Positions 18,122 through 26,637 of a stretch of 64,000 bases of DNA are shown piece by piece. The translations under genes were made by a program, and so were the position numbers. The stretch's first letter is position 1. Every line of letters starts with the position of its first letter. Under the pieces are notes generated by a model, which made no database searches, was not told where the DNA came from, and worked only from the letters and a program-made list of their open reading frames with translations. This DNA is from Sphingobacterium corticibacterium (GTDB taxonomy: Bacteria; Bacteroidota; Bacteroidia; Sphingobacteriales; Sphingobacteriaceae): assembly GCF_004208525.1 (NCBI RefSeq), contig NZ_SGIT01000001.1, positions 372,001-436,000 of the forward strand. The letters run 5' to 3'.

Positions 18122-18682
18122 CTATTTTGCCGCTTCGCCTATGCTATTATCCTCTGTAATAATGTCTTTTAGCTGTGGTAAATCTTTGACCGACTTGATG
18201 CCGAAGTGCTGCATAAATTGCCCACTAGTTGCGTATAGCAGGGGTTTACCAATAGTTTCTGCTTTTCCAATAATTTCGATGAGATTCTTTTCCAACAACC
18301 GTTGAATGGAGTAATCACAGTTCACGCCCCGAATTTGCTCCACCTCCAATTTGGTGATAGGCTGTCGATAGGCAATGATAGACAATGTTTCCAAAGCTGC
18401 TTGGCTAAGTTTCTTTTTGTCCTTATGTGCTTGAAGTTGGTTGACAGCTTCGTGGTATTTTTCTTTCGTCAAAAACTGGTAATGTTTATCAAAAATTTGA
18501 AGGCTGAAGATTTGGTCTTCATCATCGTATTTTTCTGCAATTTTCTTTAATAGATCTAATACCTCCTGTTTATTGATGTCGATGGCTAATGCATCTTTAA
18601 GTACCTGCTTCAGATCATTGGCATTAATGCCCTCTTCGGATGCGAAAATAATAGCCTCTATATTTAACAATATATCCTTCAT
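18122..18682 (-). CDS. scpB: Segregation and condensation protein B
   Basis: Kleisin-associated subunit of the SMC-ScpA-ScpB condensin complex that organises and segregates the chromosome. It has 186 residues with two winged-helix domains. The typical opening IEAIIFASEEGINANDLKQVL and the family block LSQAALETLSIIAYRQPITKLEVEQIRGVNCDYSIQRLLEKNLI (about residues 93-137) are present. It is 28 bases downstream of mqnC and probably shares its transcript. scpA and smc are not in the window. Confidence 0.95.
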   Translation of the reverse strand: MKDILLNIEAIIFASEEGINANDLKQVLKDALAIDINKQEVLDLLKKIAEKYDDEDQIFSLQIFDKHYQFLTKEKYHEAVNQLQAHKDKKKLSQAALETLSIIAYRQPITKLEVEQIRGVNCDYSIQRLLEKNLIEIIGKAETIGKPLLYATSGQFMQHFGIKSVKDLPQLKDIITEDNSIGEAAK

Positions 18683-18710
18683 CCTTCTTCTCGTTTGTCT
18701 CTATAACTAT

Positions 18711-19832
18711 TTAGTAATTAATGACTTGTTCTTCCATCTGCGGCAATTCCCGGAAATCATATTTCTGTGTACGTAATTGTGGTTCGAACCCAGCTTCCCG
18801 AATAGCTTCCTGTATAGATGTAGATGTGAACCGATGTGGTGCCCCTGCAGCGGAAACCACATTTTCCTCTATCATAATGGAACCGAAATCATTTGCCCCT
18901 GCATGTAAACACAGCTGTGCCGTTTTCTTTCCTACGGTGAGCCAAGAAGCTTGTATGTTCTTGATATTGGGAAGCATAATACGGCTCAATGCAATCATCC
19001 GAATATATTCTTCGCCGCTCACATTGTTGGTGATGCCCCGTAGTCGTTTTAACAAGGTGCCATCATCTTGGAAAGGCCAAGGTATAAAGGCGATGAATCC
19101 ATAGGCGTCCACAGGTTTTTCGTGTTGAACTTCGCGAATCCACACTAGATGTTCAAAACGTTCTTCTATGGTTTCAATATGACCGAACATCATGGTAGCA
19201 GATGTGGGTAGGTGGACTTGATGCGCAGCACGCATCACGTCTAACCATTCTTGTCCACCGCATTTGCCTTTTGAAATTAATCTTCGTACTCGATCGTTCA
19301 GTATTTCCGCGCCAGCTCCCGGCAACGAGTCCAATCCCGATGCTTTCAATGCCCGAAGTACTTCAATATGGGATAATCCTTCTAATTTTGCGATATGTGC
19401 AACCTCCGGAGGACCGAGGGAATGTAGCTTGAGGGTTGGGTAGAGTTCTTTGAGTTGCTTGAACAATGTCGTGTAAAACTCCAGACCCAAATCAGGATGG
19501 TGTCCGCCTTGTAAAAGTAGTTGGTCGCCGCCATAGCGAAATGTTTCTTCGATTTTCTGCTTGTAAGTTTCGATATCCGTGATATAGCTATCTTCATGGC
19601 CCGGACGACGAAAGAAATTACAAAATTTGCAGTTTGCAATACAAACATTAGTCGTATTGACATTGCGGTCAATCTGCCAAGTAACCTTGTTATGCGGAAC
19701 CTGTATTTTTCGCAACGCATTAGCCACATAGGTCAAATCTGCCGTCGCAGCATTCCGGTATAAATACATACCTTCTTCCTTGGATAGGAATTCAAAATTA
19801 AGCGCGCGCTCAAGTAATTTGTCTACATTCAT
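18711..19832 (-). CDS. mqnC: Cyclic dehypoxanthinyl futalosine synthase (radical SAM)
   Basis: Radical SAM enzyme of the futalosine menaquinone pathway that cyclises dehypoxanthine futalosine. It has 373 residues from ATG 19832. The [4Fe-4S] motif C-x3-C-x2-C is at Cys64, Cys68 and Cys71 (NVCIANCKFCNF). LLQGGHHPDLG and DSLPGAGAEIL are the usual MqnC/CofH-type blocks. MqnC rather than MqnE is favoured by the PGAGAEIL and TSATMMFGH segments. A TTG alternative at 19841 is rejected because it falls inside the probable -7 box at 19839-19846, so the transcript may be nearly leaderless. scpB follows. The other mqn genes are not in the window. Confidence 0.92.
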   Translation of the reverse strand: MNVDKLLERALNFEFLSKEEGMYLYRNAATADLTYVANALRKIQVPHNKVTWQIDRNVNTTNVCIANCKFCNFFRRPGHEDSYITDIETYKQKIEETFRYGGDQLLLQGGHHPDLGLEFYTTLFKQLKELYPTLKLHSLGPPEVAHIAKLEGLSHIEVLRALKASGLDSLPGAGAEILNDRVRRLISKGKCGGQEWLDVMRAAHQVHLPTSATMMFGHIETIEERFEHLVWIREVQHEKPVDAYGFIAFIPWPFQDDGTLLKRLRGITNNVSGEEYIRMIALSRIMLPNIKNIQASWLTVGKKTAQLCLHAGANDFGSIMIEENVVSAAGAPHRFTSTSIQEAIREAGFEPQLRTQKYDFRELPQMEEQVINY

Positions 19833-19838
19833 TATCAA

Positions 19839-19846
19839 CAAAGATA
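19839..19846 (-). promoter_or_regulatory. -7 promoter box for mqnC-scpB
   Basis: On the minus strand TATCTTTG exactly fits TAnnTTTG and lies only 6 bases before the mqnC ATG. Transcription would start at or within a base or two of the start codon. The -33 region has only TTTC at a long spacing, so the match is partial. Confidence 0.5.
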
Positions 19847-19958
19847 CATAGGATTTTTATTTTTTTAACGAAAGGTTTATACCGCTGATAAACTATTCTT
19901 ACAAAATATTGTTATATTTATTTGAAAAACGAATTTAAAATCTTAAAACATCTATAAT

Positions 19959-20231
19959 ATGGAACTAACACATGTAGCAGATAGCGGACGATGGCTTGCT
20001 GTAAATGATGAAATACAGATTGGGGAGCTGATATATCAAGTAGAGGATAATGTTATGACGATTTCTCATGCGGAGGTTGAACCTTTCTATCGTGGAAATA
20101 AAATTGCGGAGGAGCTTGTGTTGGCAGCGATTCGTCAAGCACGGGAGAATGCCTGGAAAGTAGTTCCGGCTTGTTCCTTCGCAAAAACGGTATTTGAACG
20201 ATACCCCGGCGAACAGGATGTGTTAGCGTAG
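19959..20231 (+). CDS. GNAT-like N-acetyltransferase (COG2388 type)
   Basis: A 90-residue minimal acetyltransferase-like protein of the YjdJ/COG2388 family, with the acetyl-CoA-binding block VEPFYRGNKIAEELVLAAI (about residues 43-61) and the family-specific VVPACSFAKTVFERYP near the end. It is roughly half the size of a normal GNAT domain, which is usual for this family. The substrate is unknown. It is transcribed alone, convergent with the TSUP permease gene that ends 36 bases away. Confidence 0.85.
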   Translation: MELTHVADSGRWLAVNDEIQIGELIYQVEDNVMTISHAEVEPFYRGNKIAEELVLAAIRQARENAWKVVPACSFAKTVFERYPGEQDVLA

Positions 20232-20266
20232 TGAGTGATGAGAAAGTTAGAGCGGTGTTTTCAAAA

Positions 20267-21031
20267 TCACAAAACAATCAATAATATCGCCGAAATAACG
20301 ACTAATGTCATAATGAGCATGCGAAATTTCTTCTCTGGAAGGATCTTGACAATTTTTATACCGATGTAACCGCCCAGCAGAATGAAAGGGATAGCGAATA
20401 AGTTGAGATAAAGTCCCGCCCAGGTAAGGTTATGCCAAACGAAAGCCTGCAATGGGATTTTCGTGAAATTCAAAAGCATAATGAACCAAGCAGAAGTCGC
20501 CGCAAAGCTGATTTTGTTTAGCCGTTTAGAAAGCATATAAACGGATAGCGCCGGGCCAGCAGCATTACCTATCATCGTCGAAAAACCGAGGATAAAACCA
20601 AACACAGGGGAATACCATCGGTTTTTCGTCAGTTTATCCTGTTTCTGTTGGGATGTTTTTCCCAGCCAGATCATAATGCCTACCCCCACGATAATACAGA
20701 TACCAATAAGCAGTTTAAATACTTTATCATTGATGTAATTACCGAGAAGTAACCCAACAATCAGCCCAAAGAGGGAAGCAGGCAATAGTTTTTTTACTTC
20801 TCCCCAAAGAAATTCTTTCCGGTAATAAATAACAGCGACGAGATCGGCGATACAAAGTAGAATTAATATGATGCCAGTCGAATACTTTGCGCCGAATAAG
20901 AAAGCAAATAACGGTACAGCTAATGTTCCAATATTTTGGATGCCTGTTTTCGACATACCTATTAGCACGGCACATACAAAATACAAAGCCCACCCGACTG
21001 GTGAGGAAAGGAGTTGCAGTGCTTCGTTCAT
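20267..21031 (-). CDS. TSUP (TauE/SafE) family membrane permease
   Basis: A 254-residue inner-membrane protein with about eight hydrophobic segments. The paired-repeat TSUP signatures are visible: GMSKTGIQNIGTLAVPLFAF near residue 25 and GFSTMIGNAAGPALSVYML near residue 155. Family members export sulfite, sulfoacetate or other small organic sulfur anions, and the substrate here is unknown. The gene is 4 bases downstream of the HAD phosphatase gene, and kdsB is upstream of that, so the three probably form one transcript. Confidence 0.9.
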   Translation of the reverse strand: MNEALQLLSSPVGWALYFVCAVLIGMSKTGIQNIGTLAVPLFAFLFGAKYSTGIILILLCIADLVAVIYYRKEFLWGEVKKLLPASLFGLIVGLLLGNYINDKVFKLLIGICIIVGVGIMIWLGKTSQQKQDKLTKNRWYSPVFGFILGFSTMIGNAAGPALSVYMLSKRLNKISFAATSAWFIMLLNFTKIPLQAFVWHNLTWAGLYLNLFAIPFILLGGYIGIKIVKILPEKKFRMLIMTLVVISAILLIVL

Positions 21032-21035
21032 GGAA

Positions 21036-21695
21036 CTAGCTTTTCAATAAATCCAATACGCGTTCGGCGTCGATTTCACTATAATCGTGAATATAAAGAG
21101 AACAAGGCGGCAATTCTTCTTTCCGGTGGGAGCTCAATACGCCGACCACCTTCATTCCCGCATTTCGTGCAGCGGTGACACCTGAAAAAGAATCTTCAAA
21201 AACAACACAAGCACCCGGCGGTACGCCTAGTTTATCAGCAGATTTTAAATAGACCTCCGGATGTGGTTTATGCTGCGTGACATTTTCACTAGCTAATAAC
21301 GACTCCATTTTAGTTTCAATCTTTAATTCATCAACAATCAATTTTAGATTGGCAAAGGGAGCGGAAGTAGCCACTGCCGTTTTAAATTCTTTTGATTTTA
21401 AATCGTCCAGAAATGTTAAATAATGGGGTAACGGATCTATTTCTTGTTTATAGATTTCCCGAAAAAGGGATTCTTTTTCATTTTCCAATTGCGCTAATTC
21501 TTCCCCTGTGATCGTTCTTTTGAAGAAATGGGTCATAATATAACTATTATGTTTCCCATACATGTGCTCTTCAAATTCCTTTTCGGTATAAGGAATTTTA
21601 TATTTATCAAAAAAATGTTCGAATGCTTTCGCATGGAAAGGATTTGTATGACAAATTACCCCATCCATGTCAAATATCACGGCAAATGATTCCAT
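21036..21695 (-). CDS. HAD-superfamily hydrolase, beta-phosphoglucomutase-like
   Basis: A 219-residue haloacid-dehalogenase family phosphatase or phosphomutase. Motif I DMDGVIC has the nucleophile Asp (about residue 9) and the acid Asp (about 11). A helical cap follows (about 18-90). Motif II is TSAP, the motif III Lys is in QHKPHPEVYL, and motif IV is FEDSFSGVTAARNAG. This arrangement is typical of the beta-phosphoglucomutase/sugar-phosphatase subgroup; substrate preference cannot be read from sequence. It lies 17 bases downstream of kdsB, which might suggest a sugar phosphate role, but KdsC-type phosphatases lack this cap, so it is not KdsC. Confidence 0.9.
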   Translation of the reverse strand: MESFAVIFDMDGVICHTNPFHAKAFEHFFDKYKIPYTEKEFEEHMYGKHNSYIMTHFFKRTITGEELAQLENEKESLFREIYKQEIDPLPHYLTFLDDLKSKEFKTAVATSAPFANLKLIVDELKIETKMESLLASENVTQHKPHPEVYLKSADKLGVPPGACVVFEDSFSGVTAARNAGMKVVGVLSSHRKEELPPCSLYIHDYSEIDAERVLDLLKS

Positions 21696-21712
21696 GCAGC
21701 AAAGATACAGTT

Positions 21713-22462
21713 TTATTGACTAAAAAACTTCCTTTTGATAAGCGCAATATCTTCGGGGTGATCAACAGCTATCGTATCGAATTCGGTTTCTGCTATTTTG
21801 ATTCTATAACCATTTTCCAACCACCGTAATTGTTCCAATCCTTCTGCCTTCTCGTAAGACGATACGGGTAGTTTCGTGATCTCCTTTAGGATGTCGACTT
21901 GATAACCATATATACCAATATGTTTGAAATAAGTATAATCCTTTAGCCAGTCTTCTCGTTGCGTGTCTCGTTGAAAGGGGATAGTCTGCCGCGAAAAATA
22001 CAAAGCTTCTTTTTTGGCGTTCACGACTACCTTGGGCGTACTCTCATTAAACAGATCATCGGGATTATCTATTTTCTTGATCAAGGTTCCGATTTCGGTT
22101 GATGCATCTTGAAAAAGGTTACTCAGCAGCTCAATCTGCAAAGGGCTTATAAAAGGTTCATCACCTTGGATATTAATGGCCACATCGAAGCCACTTATTT
22201 TCGAAACCACCTCAGCACAGCGATCGGTTCCAGATTGATGCGTCGAAGATGTCATGATTACATTTCCGGCAAATGAGCGGACATGCTCCTCAATTCTGGT
22301 GTCGTCCGTGGCAACAATGACCTCTGAAAGACCAGCGCAACCCTTTACCTGTTCGTAAACACGTTGTATCATGGATTTACCACCAATATCAACTAATGGC
22401 TTCCCCGGAAAGCGGGACGATTCATACCTTGCTGGGATAATTCCGATTGTTCTCATATCCAA
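21713..22462 (-). CDS. kdsB: 3-deoxy-manno-octulosonate cytidylyltransferase (CMP-Kdo synthetase)
   Basis: Activates Kdo with CTP to CMP-Kdo for lipopolysaccharide core assembly. At 249 residues it has the normal length. Signatures include the nucleotide-binding IIPARYESSRFPGKPL at the N-terminus, SGTDRCAEV, NIQGDEPFI with the metal-binding Asp, and HIGIYGYQVD plus EKAEGLEQLRWLENG in the C-terminal half. ATG at 22462 or 22456 are both possible starts. It is first of a probable kdsB-HAD-TSUP transcript and divergent from the ABC exporter gene, with a 132-base spacer between them. Confidence 0.97.
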   Translation of the reverse strand: MDMRTIGIIPARYESSRFPGKPLVDIGGKSMIQRVYEQVKGCAGLSEVIVATDDTRIEEHVRSFAGNVIMTSSTHQSGTDRCAEVVSKISGFDVAINIQGDEPFISPLQIELLSNLFQDASTEIGTLIKKIDNPDDLFNESTPKVVVNAKKEALYFSRQTIPFQRDTQREDWLKDYTYFKHIGIYGYQVDILKEITKLPVSSYEKAEGLEQLRWLENGYRIKIAETEFDTIAVDHPEDIALIKRKFFSQ

Positions 22463-22594
22463 AGTAAGTCATTACTTTGTTTACCTCAAAAAAAATAATC
22501 AAAATTTCCTTCACACCAACGCACAGTTTGTGGCGGAAGAAAGGACTATAATACACGATCGTAATAAACATGATTAAACTTTCTTTCAAAAAAA

Positions 22595-24394
22595 ATGTTT
22601 AACAAAGTAATGACCATAACACAATTATTTAAGAAAATACTGCCCTTTACCAAACCCTATAAGAATTTAATAGCTTATACGCTCTTGTTGACACTGGTTG
22701 GATCTTTCGCCGCCCAGGTGAATGCCTTTATATTGAAATATACGGTAGATACCATTAGTGAGCTTCTGGTCGACAACCAACCGCTATCCCAAGGTTTCTA
22801 CCTGCTGGGTATTATAGCGGCGGTGTTGCTTGGAAAGGAAATCTTGTATGCTGCCGTGCAATTCGGACAAAAATTTTATGGAGAGAAGCTGAGAATTGAG
22901 ATTGCCCGTGATTTTTCGCAAGCCATTATCGAAAAAATATTAACGTATCGAATGGCTTTCTTTACGTCACCCGAGAATGAATCGGGTAAGCTACAAACGC
23001 GTATTGATGCTGGGATAAGCAGTTTGACCAGATTGGTGCAGAACTTTTTTATCGATATTCTTCCGTTATTCAGTAATGCGATCGTGGCATTGATATGTAT
23101 GTTTCTGGCGAATTTTTATGTGGGCTTAGTCGGACTGTTATTGGTGCCCGTCTATTTTTATGTTTCCCAACGCCAAGCAAGTCGATTGTCTGGTTTTCGG
23201 AGAAGTATGCGGAAGTATCGTGAAAACAAAAGCAACCAAATTATCAATCTGATTGAATCTATTCTGGTGATAAAGTCATTCGGTAGGGAAAAAATTGAGG
23301 CCGAACGGCATCAGAAAATTCAATACGATATGACAGAAAACCAGATGGCGACCCGTAAAACAAGCTATCTGTTTGAAAGTGTGAAGAGTTTTATCGAACA
23401 GATCGGGGTTGTACTGGTCATTATGCTGACGGCTTATTTTGTGTTGAACGAACAAATGAGCCTGGGTGCCATCATGTTTCATATTCTGCTTTTCAATAAT
23501 GTGTCTGCACCTATTCGTCAACTTCATCGTATCTATGATGAAGTAAATGATGCACTAATCTATTCGGAAGGCTTCTTTAGTATTTTGGAAGAGGAAGAAC
23601 AGCGTGAACCTACCGGAACCTATCGGCCGCATAAAATTAAAGGATTAATTGAAATAAGAAATGTCGATTTTCATTATCCTAACGGATTGCAGGCGTTAAA
23701 AAATGTGAGTATGGTAGTCCAGCCTAATCAGAATACAGCTTTGGTCGGGTTGTCTGGTGCGGGGAAAAGTACGGTTATCAATTTGTTGGATAAGTTTTAT
23801 AGCCCTACGAAAGGGCAGATTTTGTTGGATGGTGTAGATCTGGCAGATTATGACACAGCCTATTTGCGCGAACATGTAGGCTTGGTGTTGCAGAAGAATC
23901 ATATTTTTAAGGGTAGTATTGCTGAGAATATCCGGTACGGAAAAACAGATGCTTCTATGAATGAAATTAAAGTAGCCGCTAAAAAAGCATATATACATGA
24001 GCAGATTTTGGATTTACCGAATGGATATGATTCGGATGCGCATTTGCTATCCGGTGGGCAACAACAGCGGATCGCTATCGCGCGTCTCTTCTTGAAAGAC
24101 CCACCCATTATTTTCTTGGACGAACCGACGGCAAATCTAGATGCAATAGCTACGGAACAGATAAAAAATAGTCTGGATGCGATTAAAACAGGACGGACGG
24201 TGATTATTGTTTCGCATAGTATTTCGCAGATTATCGATGCTGAACATATTGTCGTGATGGAAAAAGGACAGGTCGTGGAAGACGGTACGCACGAAGACTT
24301 GTATCCCAACCACAGCGTGTATCATCGTATCTTTACCGCGATGGCCAATAGTTTGAACATAGAGAAGATTACAAGATCCATGCAGAAGCAGTGA
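22595..24394 (+). CDS. ABC transporter, fused membrane and ATPase domains (exporter type)
   Basis: A 599-residue type IV ABC half-transporter working as a homodimer in the inner membrane. Residues about 15-310 carry six transmembrane helices (ABC_membrane). The nucleotide-binding domain starts near 345 and has Walker A GLSGAGKST, Q-loop VLQKNHIFKG, signature LSGGQQQR, Walker B IIFLDEP and the switch His in IVSHS. Such proteins flip lipids, lipid-linked sugars or peptides. The acyltransferase gene 62 bases downstream hints at a lipid-related substrate, but this is only context. Confidence 0.92.
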   Translation: MFNKVMTITQLFKKILPFTKPYKNLIAYTLLLTLVGSFAAQVNAFILKYTVDTISELLVDNQPLSQGFYLLGIIAAVLLGKEILYAAVQFGQKFYGEKLRIEIARDFSQAIIEKILTYRMAFFTSPENESGKLQTRIDAGISSLTRLVQNFFIDILPLFSNAIVALICMFLANFYVGLVGLLLVPVYFYVSQRQASRLSGFRRSMRKYRENKSNQIINLIESILVIKSFGREKIEAERHQKIQYDMTENQMATRKTSYLFESVKSFIEQIGVVLVIMLTAYFVLNEQMSLGAIMFHILLFNNVSAPIRQLHRIYDEVNDALIYSEGFFSILEEEEQREPTGTYRPHKIKGLIEIRNVDFHYPNGLQALKNVSMVVQPNQNTALVGLSGAGKSTVINLLDKFYSPTKGQILLDGVDLADYDTAYLREHVGLVLQKNHIFKGSIAENIRYGKTDASMNEIKVAAKKAYIHEQILDLPNGYDSDAHLLSGGQQQRIAIARLFLKDPPIIFLDEPTANLDAIATEQIKNSLDAIKTGRTVIIVSHSISQIIDAEHIVVMEKGQVVEDGTHEDLYPNHSVYHRIFTAMANSLNIEKITRSMQKQ

Positions 24395-24456
24395 TTTTTA
24401 GGTCTATTTTTTGCTGTAAAACGAAACAGGTGATTACGTAAGTATTGTTCAACTAT

Positions 24457-25458
24457 ATGTTTTATTCTTTATTAAGATGGTTTGTGCGCTTGGGATTAAA
24501 ATGGTATGCGCCGGGGCTGACAGTTAAACATTTGCAGTTAGCTCCATATTCCTATCCCGCTATTGTCATCGCTAATCATCCAAATTCTTTTTTCGATGCT
24601 TTGGTAATTGCAGCTTTTGCTCCGGTAAAGATTTGTTTTCTTGCCCGGGGAGATGCTTTTAAACATCCGGTAGCCAATATTGTTTTACGCGGATTATATA
24701 TGTTGCCCGTCTATAAACGAAGAGATGATGAGGAATCCGGGATCAAAAACGATTTTACATTTGATGAGTGCATACGACGACTGGTAGCAGGGCAACATAT
24801 CCTTCTGTTTCCGGAGGGAAAATCCCGGAATATCTGGGAACTGCAGCCATTTATGAACGGCGGATTGACATCGCTGCTGGAGCGTTCTTATAAGGCAGGA
24901 TTGCCTGTGCAGATTCAAGCGTATACGTTAAATTATAATTCTTTCCAACATGTACCCAAAGCGATCGAATTGCGTGCATTATCTCCTTTAGATACGACGG
25001 ATTATATCGCTGGTCATCAGATGCGAACAGGTGATGTTATCCAAGATGTACGGAATGATCTTTTGGAAACGATGGTTATGACACCATTGGTTGCAAAGCC
25101 CCGTTCAAGTAAAGAAATCTATTGGTGGCGTATTCCTGCCAAAATCGGATATTACACACAATTTTGGTTTTACCGGCTGTGGCGGAATTATGTGAAAAAG
25201 AAAACAGTGGGAACCATCTTTTACGATTCTCTCCTGTTTGTCGCTCTTTTATTTTCGTATCCGTTATTGGTTTTGTTTTGTAGTATCCTTGTTGGTAAGC
25301 TGCTCGGTTTTGGGGCGGGAGTGTTCCTCTTTATTTTTTTGCCCGGAACAGCATATGCAATGGCTAGATATCAAGGTGCGGTAACCGAAACGGAAACGAA
25401 CATCCCTAAGCGAAATTCTTGGAACAACCAAGGAGAGGCCGGCGAGAAAGTTCAATAA
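24457..25458 (+). CDS. PlsC-type 1-acyl-sn-glycerol-phosphate acyltransferase-like protein
   Basis: About 333 residues. The acyltransferase motif I with catalytic His-Asp is NHPNSFFDAL (His45/Asp51 region) and motif III is LFPEGKSRN. Family members transfer acyl chains onto lysophospholipids at the inner membrane. Two hydrophobic helices near the C-terminus (about residues 250-305) anchor the protein. ATG 24457 is preferred over a TTG at 24445. The last 7 bases overlap the 3' end of the convergent serine hydrolase gene. It probably shares a transcript with the upstream ABC exporter. Confidence 0.87.
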   Translation: MFYSLLRWFVRLGLKWYAPGLTVKHLQLAPYSYPAIVIANHPNSFFDALVIAAFAPVKICFLARGDAFKHPVANIVLRGLYMLPVYKRRDDEESGIKNDFTFDECIRRLVAGQHILLFPEGKSRNIWELQPFMNGGLTSLLERSYKAGLPVQIQAYTLNYNSFQHVPKAIELRALSPLDTTDYIAGHQMRTGDVIQDVRNDLLETMVMTPLVAKPRSSKEIYWWRIPAKIGYYTQFWFYRLWRNYVKKKTVGTIFYDSLLFVALLFSYPLLVLFCSILVGKLLGFGAGVFLFIFLPGTAYAMARYQGAVTETETNIPKRNSWNNQGEAGEKVQ

Positions 25459-26558
25459 GAATCCGCGATTTGTGTAATAAACTTATCCCAGTTTACCTTA
25501 CTTGTTTTTTCCCCTAGTCGGACGATAATAAGATGTTTATGAGGATCAACAAAAATATATTGTCCTAATATACCCTTTGCATAGAATTGTTTTGCATTTT
25601 TGGTGAGCCACCACTGATATTGGTAAAAAGGCGCACTATGATCAGCTGTGTCTAAGCGGATAGATTCTTTTACCCATTGTTCTGGAACGATTTGTTTGCC
25701 ATTCCAATTTCCGTTGTGTAGATACAGCCGTCCTAATTTAGCAAAATCTCTTGCGCGGGCATTGAGGCAACAAAATGTTTTTTCCAGTCCGTCTTTTTTT
25801 CTGTCGAGGCTCCATGTGGCCTCATATTCCATCCCCAGTGGTTTCCAAATCTTTTCTTCTAGATAAGAACTAATGGTTTGATTTTCTAAAGCTCTTTCCA
25901 ATACCAGTCCGAGAAGTTGGGTTGTTCCACTAGTATAGTTGAACTTTTCACCTGGTATATCTTTCAATTTCAGCTTATTAATGGCTTTACGTAAATTCGT
26001 GCCATAGTAAAAAGTAGCTGCATGTCCAAAAGGATTGGTATAGCTTTCGTTGAAATCAAGACCAGAAGTCATTTGCAATAAGTGTTTTATGGTGACAGCG
26101 TCAAATCCATTTCGTTTTAATTCAGGGATATAGTTGGTGATAGGGTCATCTGCAGATTGAATTTTTCCATCTTTAATAGCAATGCCGATGAGCATCGATA
26201 GAACGGACTTTGCCATGGAAAAAGAGGCTACTATAGATTCATCATCATATTTGTTGAAATATTTTTCATATTGAATACTATCATTTTGTATAACCAAAAA
26301 CGCTACAGTTTTGGTGTGCTCCAAATACGTGTCAAAATATACATTTCCTTCCGCTGTTTCGATACCTTTAAGCGGTTTAGGCTGTTGAGCTGCAGGAAAG
26401 GTGAAAGGAGACGATGTGGTTTCTATCGTGCGGTAAGGGAATATTTTGTGATCGGTGATATTAGCGAAGTTATAGAACACAAATCTTCCTAGCTTGCACG
26501 ATTGAAAAAGTAGTACGCATAAAAGCATAAAACAGATGATTTTGGCTGTACTTTTCAT
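25452..26558 (-). CDS. Serine hydrolase, beta-lactamase/transpeptidase-like family
   Basis: A 368-residue class C beta-lactamase-fold hydrolase (Pfam Beta-lactamase group). It has an N-terminal membrane or lipoprotein-like segment with a possible lipobox (FQSC, Cys about 21). The nucleophile motif SxxK is SMAKSV (about residue 113) and the Tyr motif is YTSG (about 205). No clear KTG triad is evident (the C-terminal region reads YAKGILGQYIFVD), so esterase or peptidase activity is more likely than antibiotic hydrolysis. It is transcribed alone, convergent with the acyltransferase gene on one side and following the purL terminator on the other. Confidence 0.88.
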   Translation of the reverse strand: MKSTAKIICFMLLCVLLFQSCKLGRFVFYNFANITDHKIFPYRTIETTSSPFTFPAAQQPKPLKGIETAEGNVYFDTYLEHTKTVAFLVIQNDSIQYEKYFNKYDDESIVASFSMAKSVLSMLIGIAIKDGKIQSADDPITNYIPELKRNGFDAVTIKHLLQMTSGLDFNESYTNPFGHAATFYYGTNLRKAINKLKLKDIPGEKFNYTSGTTQLLGLVLERALENQTISSYLEEKIWKPLGMEYEATWSLDRKKDGLEKTFCCLNARARDFAKLGRLYLHNGNWNGKQIVPEQWVKESIRLDTADHSAPFYQYQWWLTKNAKQFYAKGILGQYIFVDPHKHLIIVRLGEKTSKVNWDKFITQIADSY

Positions 26559-26603
26559 AAAATCTATTGTACGAGGTTTACGTTTTATATTCTTCTAATA
26601 TAC

Positions 26604-26630
26604 AAAAAAAGACCCGCCAATTGGCGGGTC
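26604..26630 (-). terminator. Intrinsic terminator of purL
   Basis: A perfect 20-base hairpin-forming palindrome (26611-26630, arms GACCCGCCAA and TTGGCGGGTC) is followed on the minus strand by seven U. It starts 8 bases beyond the purL stop codon. Confidence 0.92.
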
Positions 26631-26637
26631 GCATGTA

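Noticed and set aside
25452..26558. The serine hydrolase as an antibiotic-resistance beta-lactamase
   Set aside because: It has SxxK and a Tyr motif but no clear KTG triad, so it belongs to the broad hydrolase family rather than a recognised resistance enzyme.
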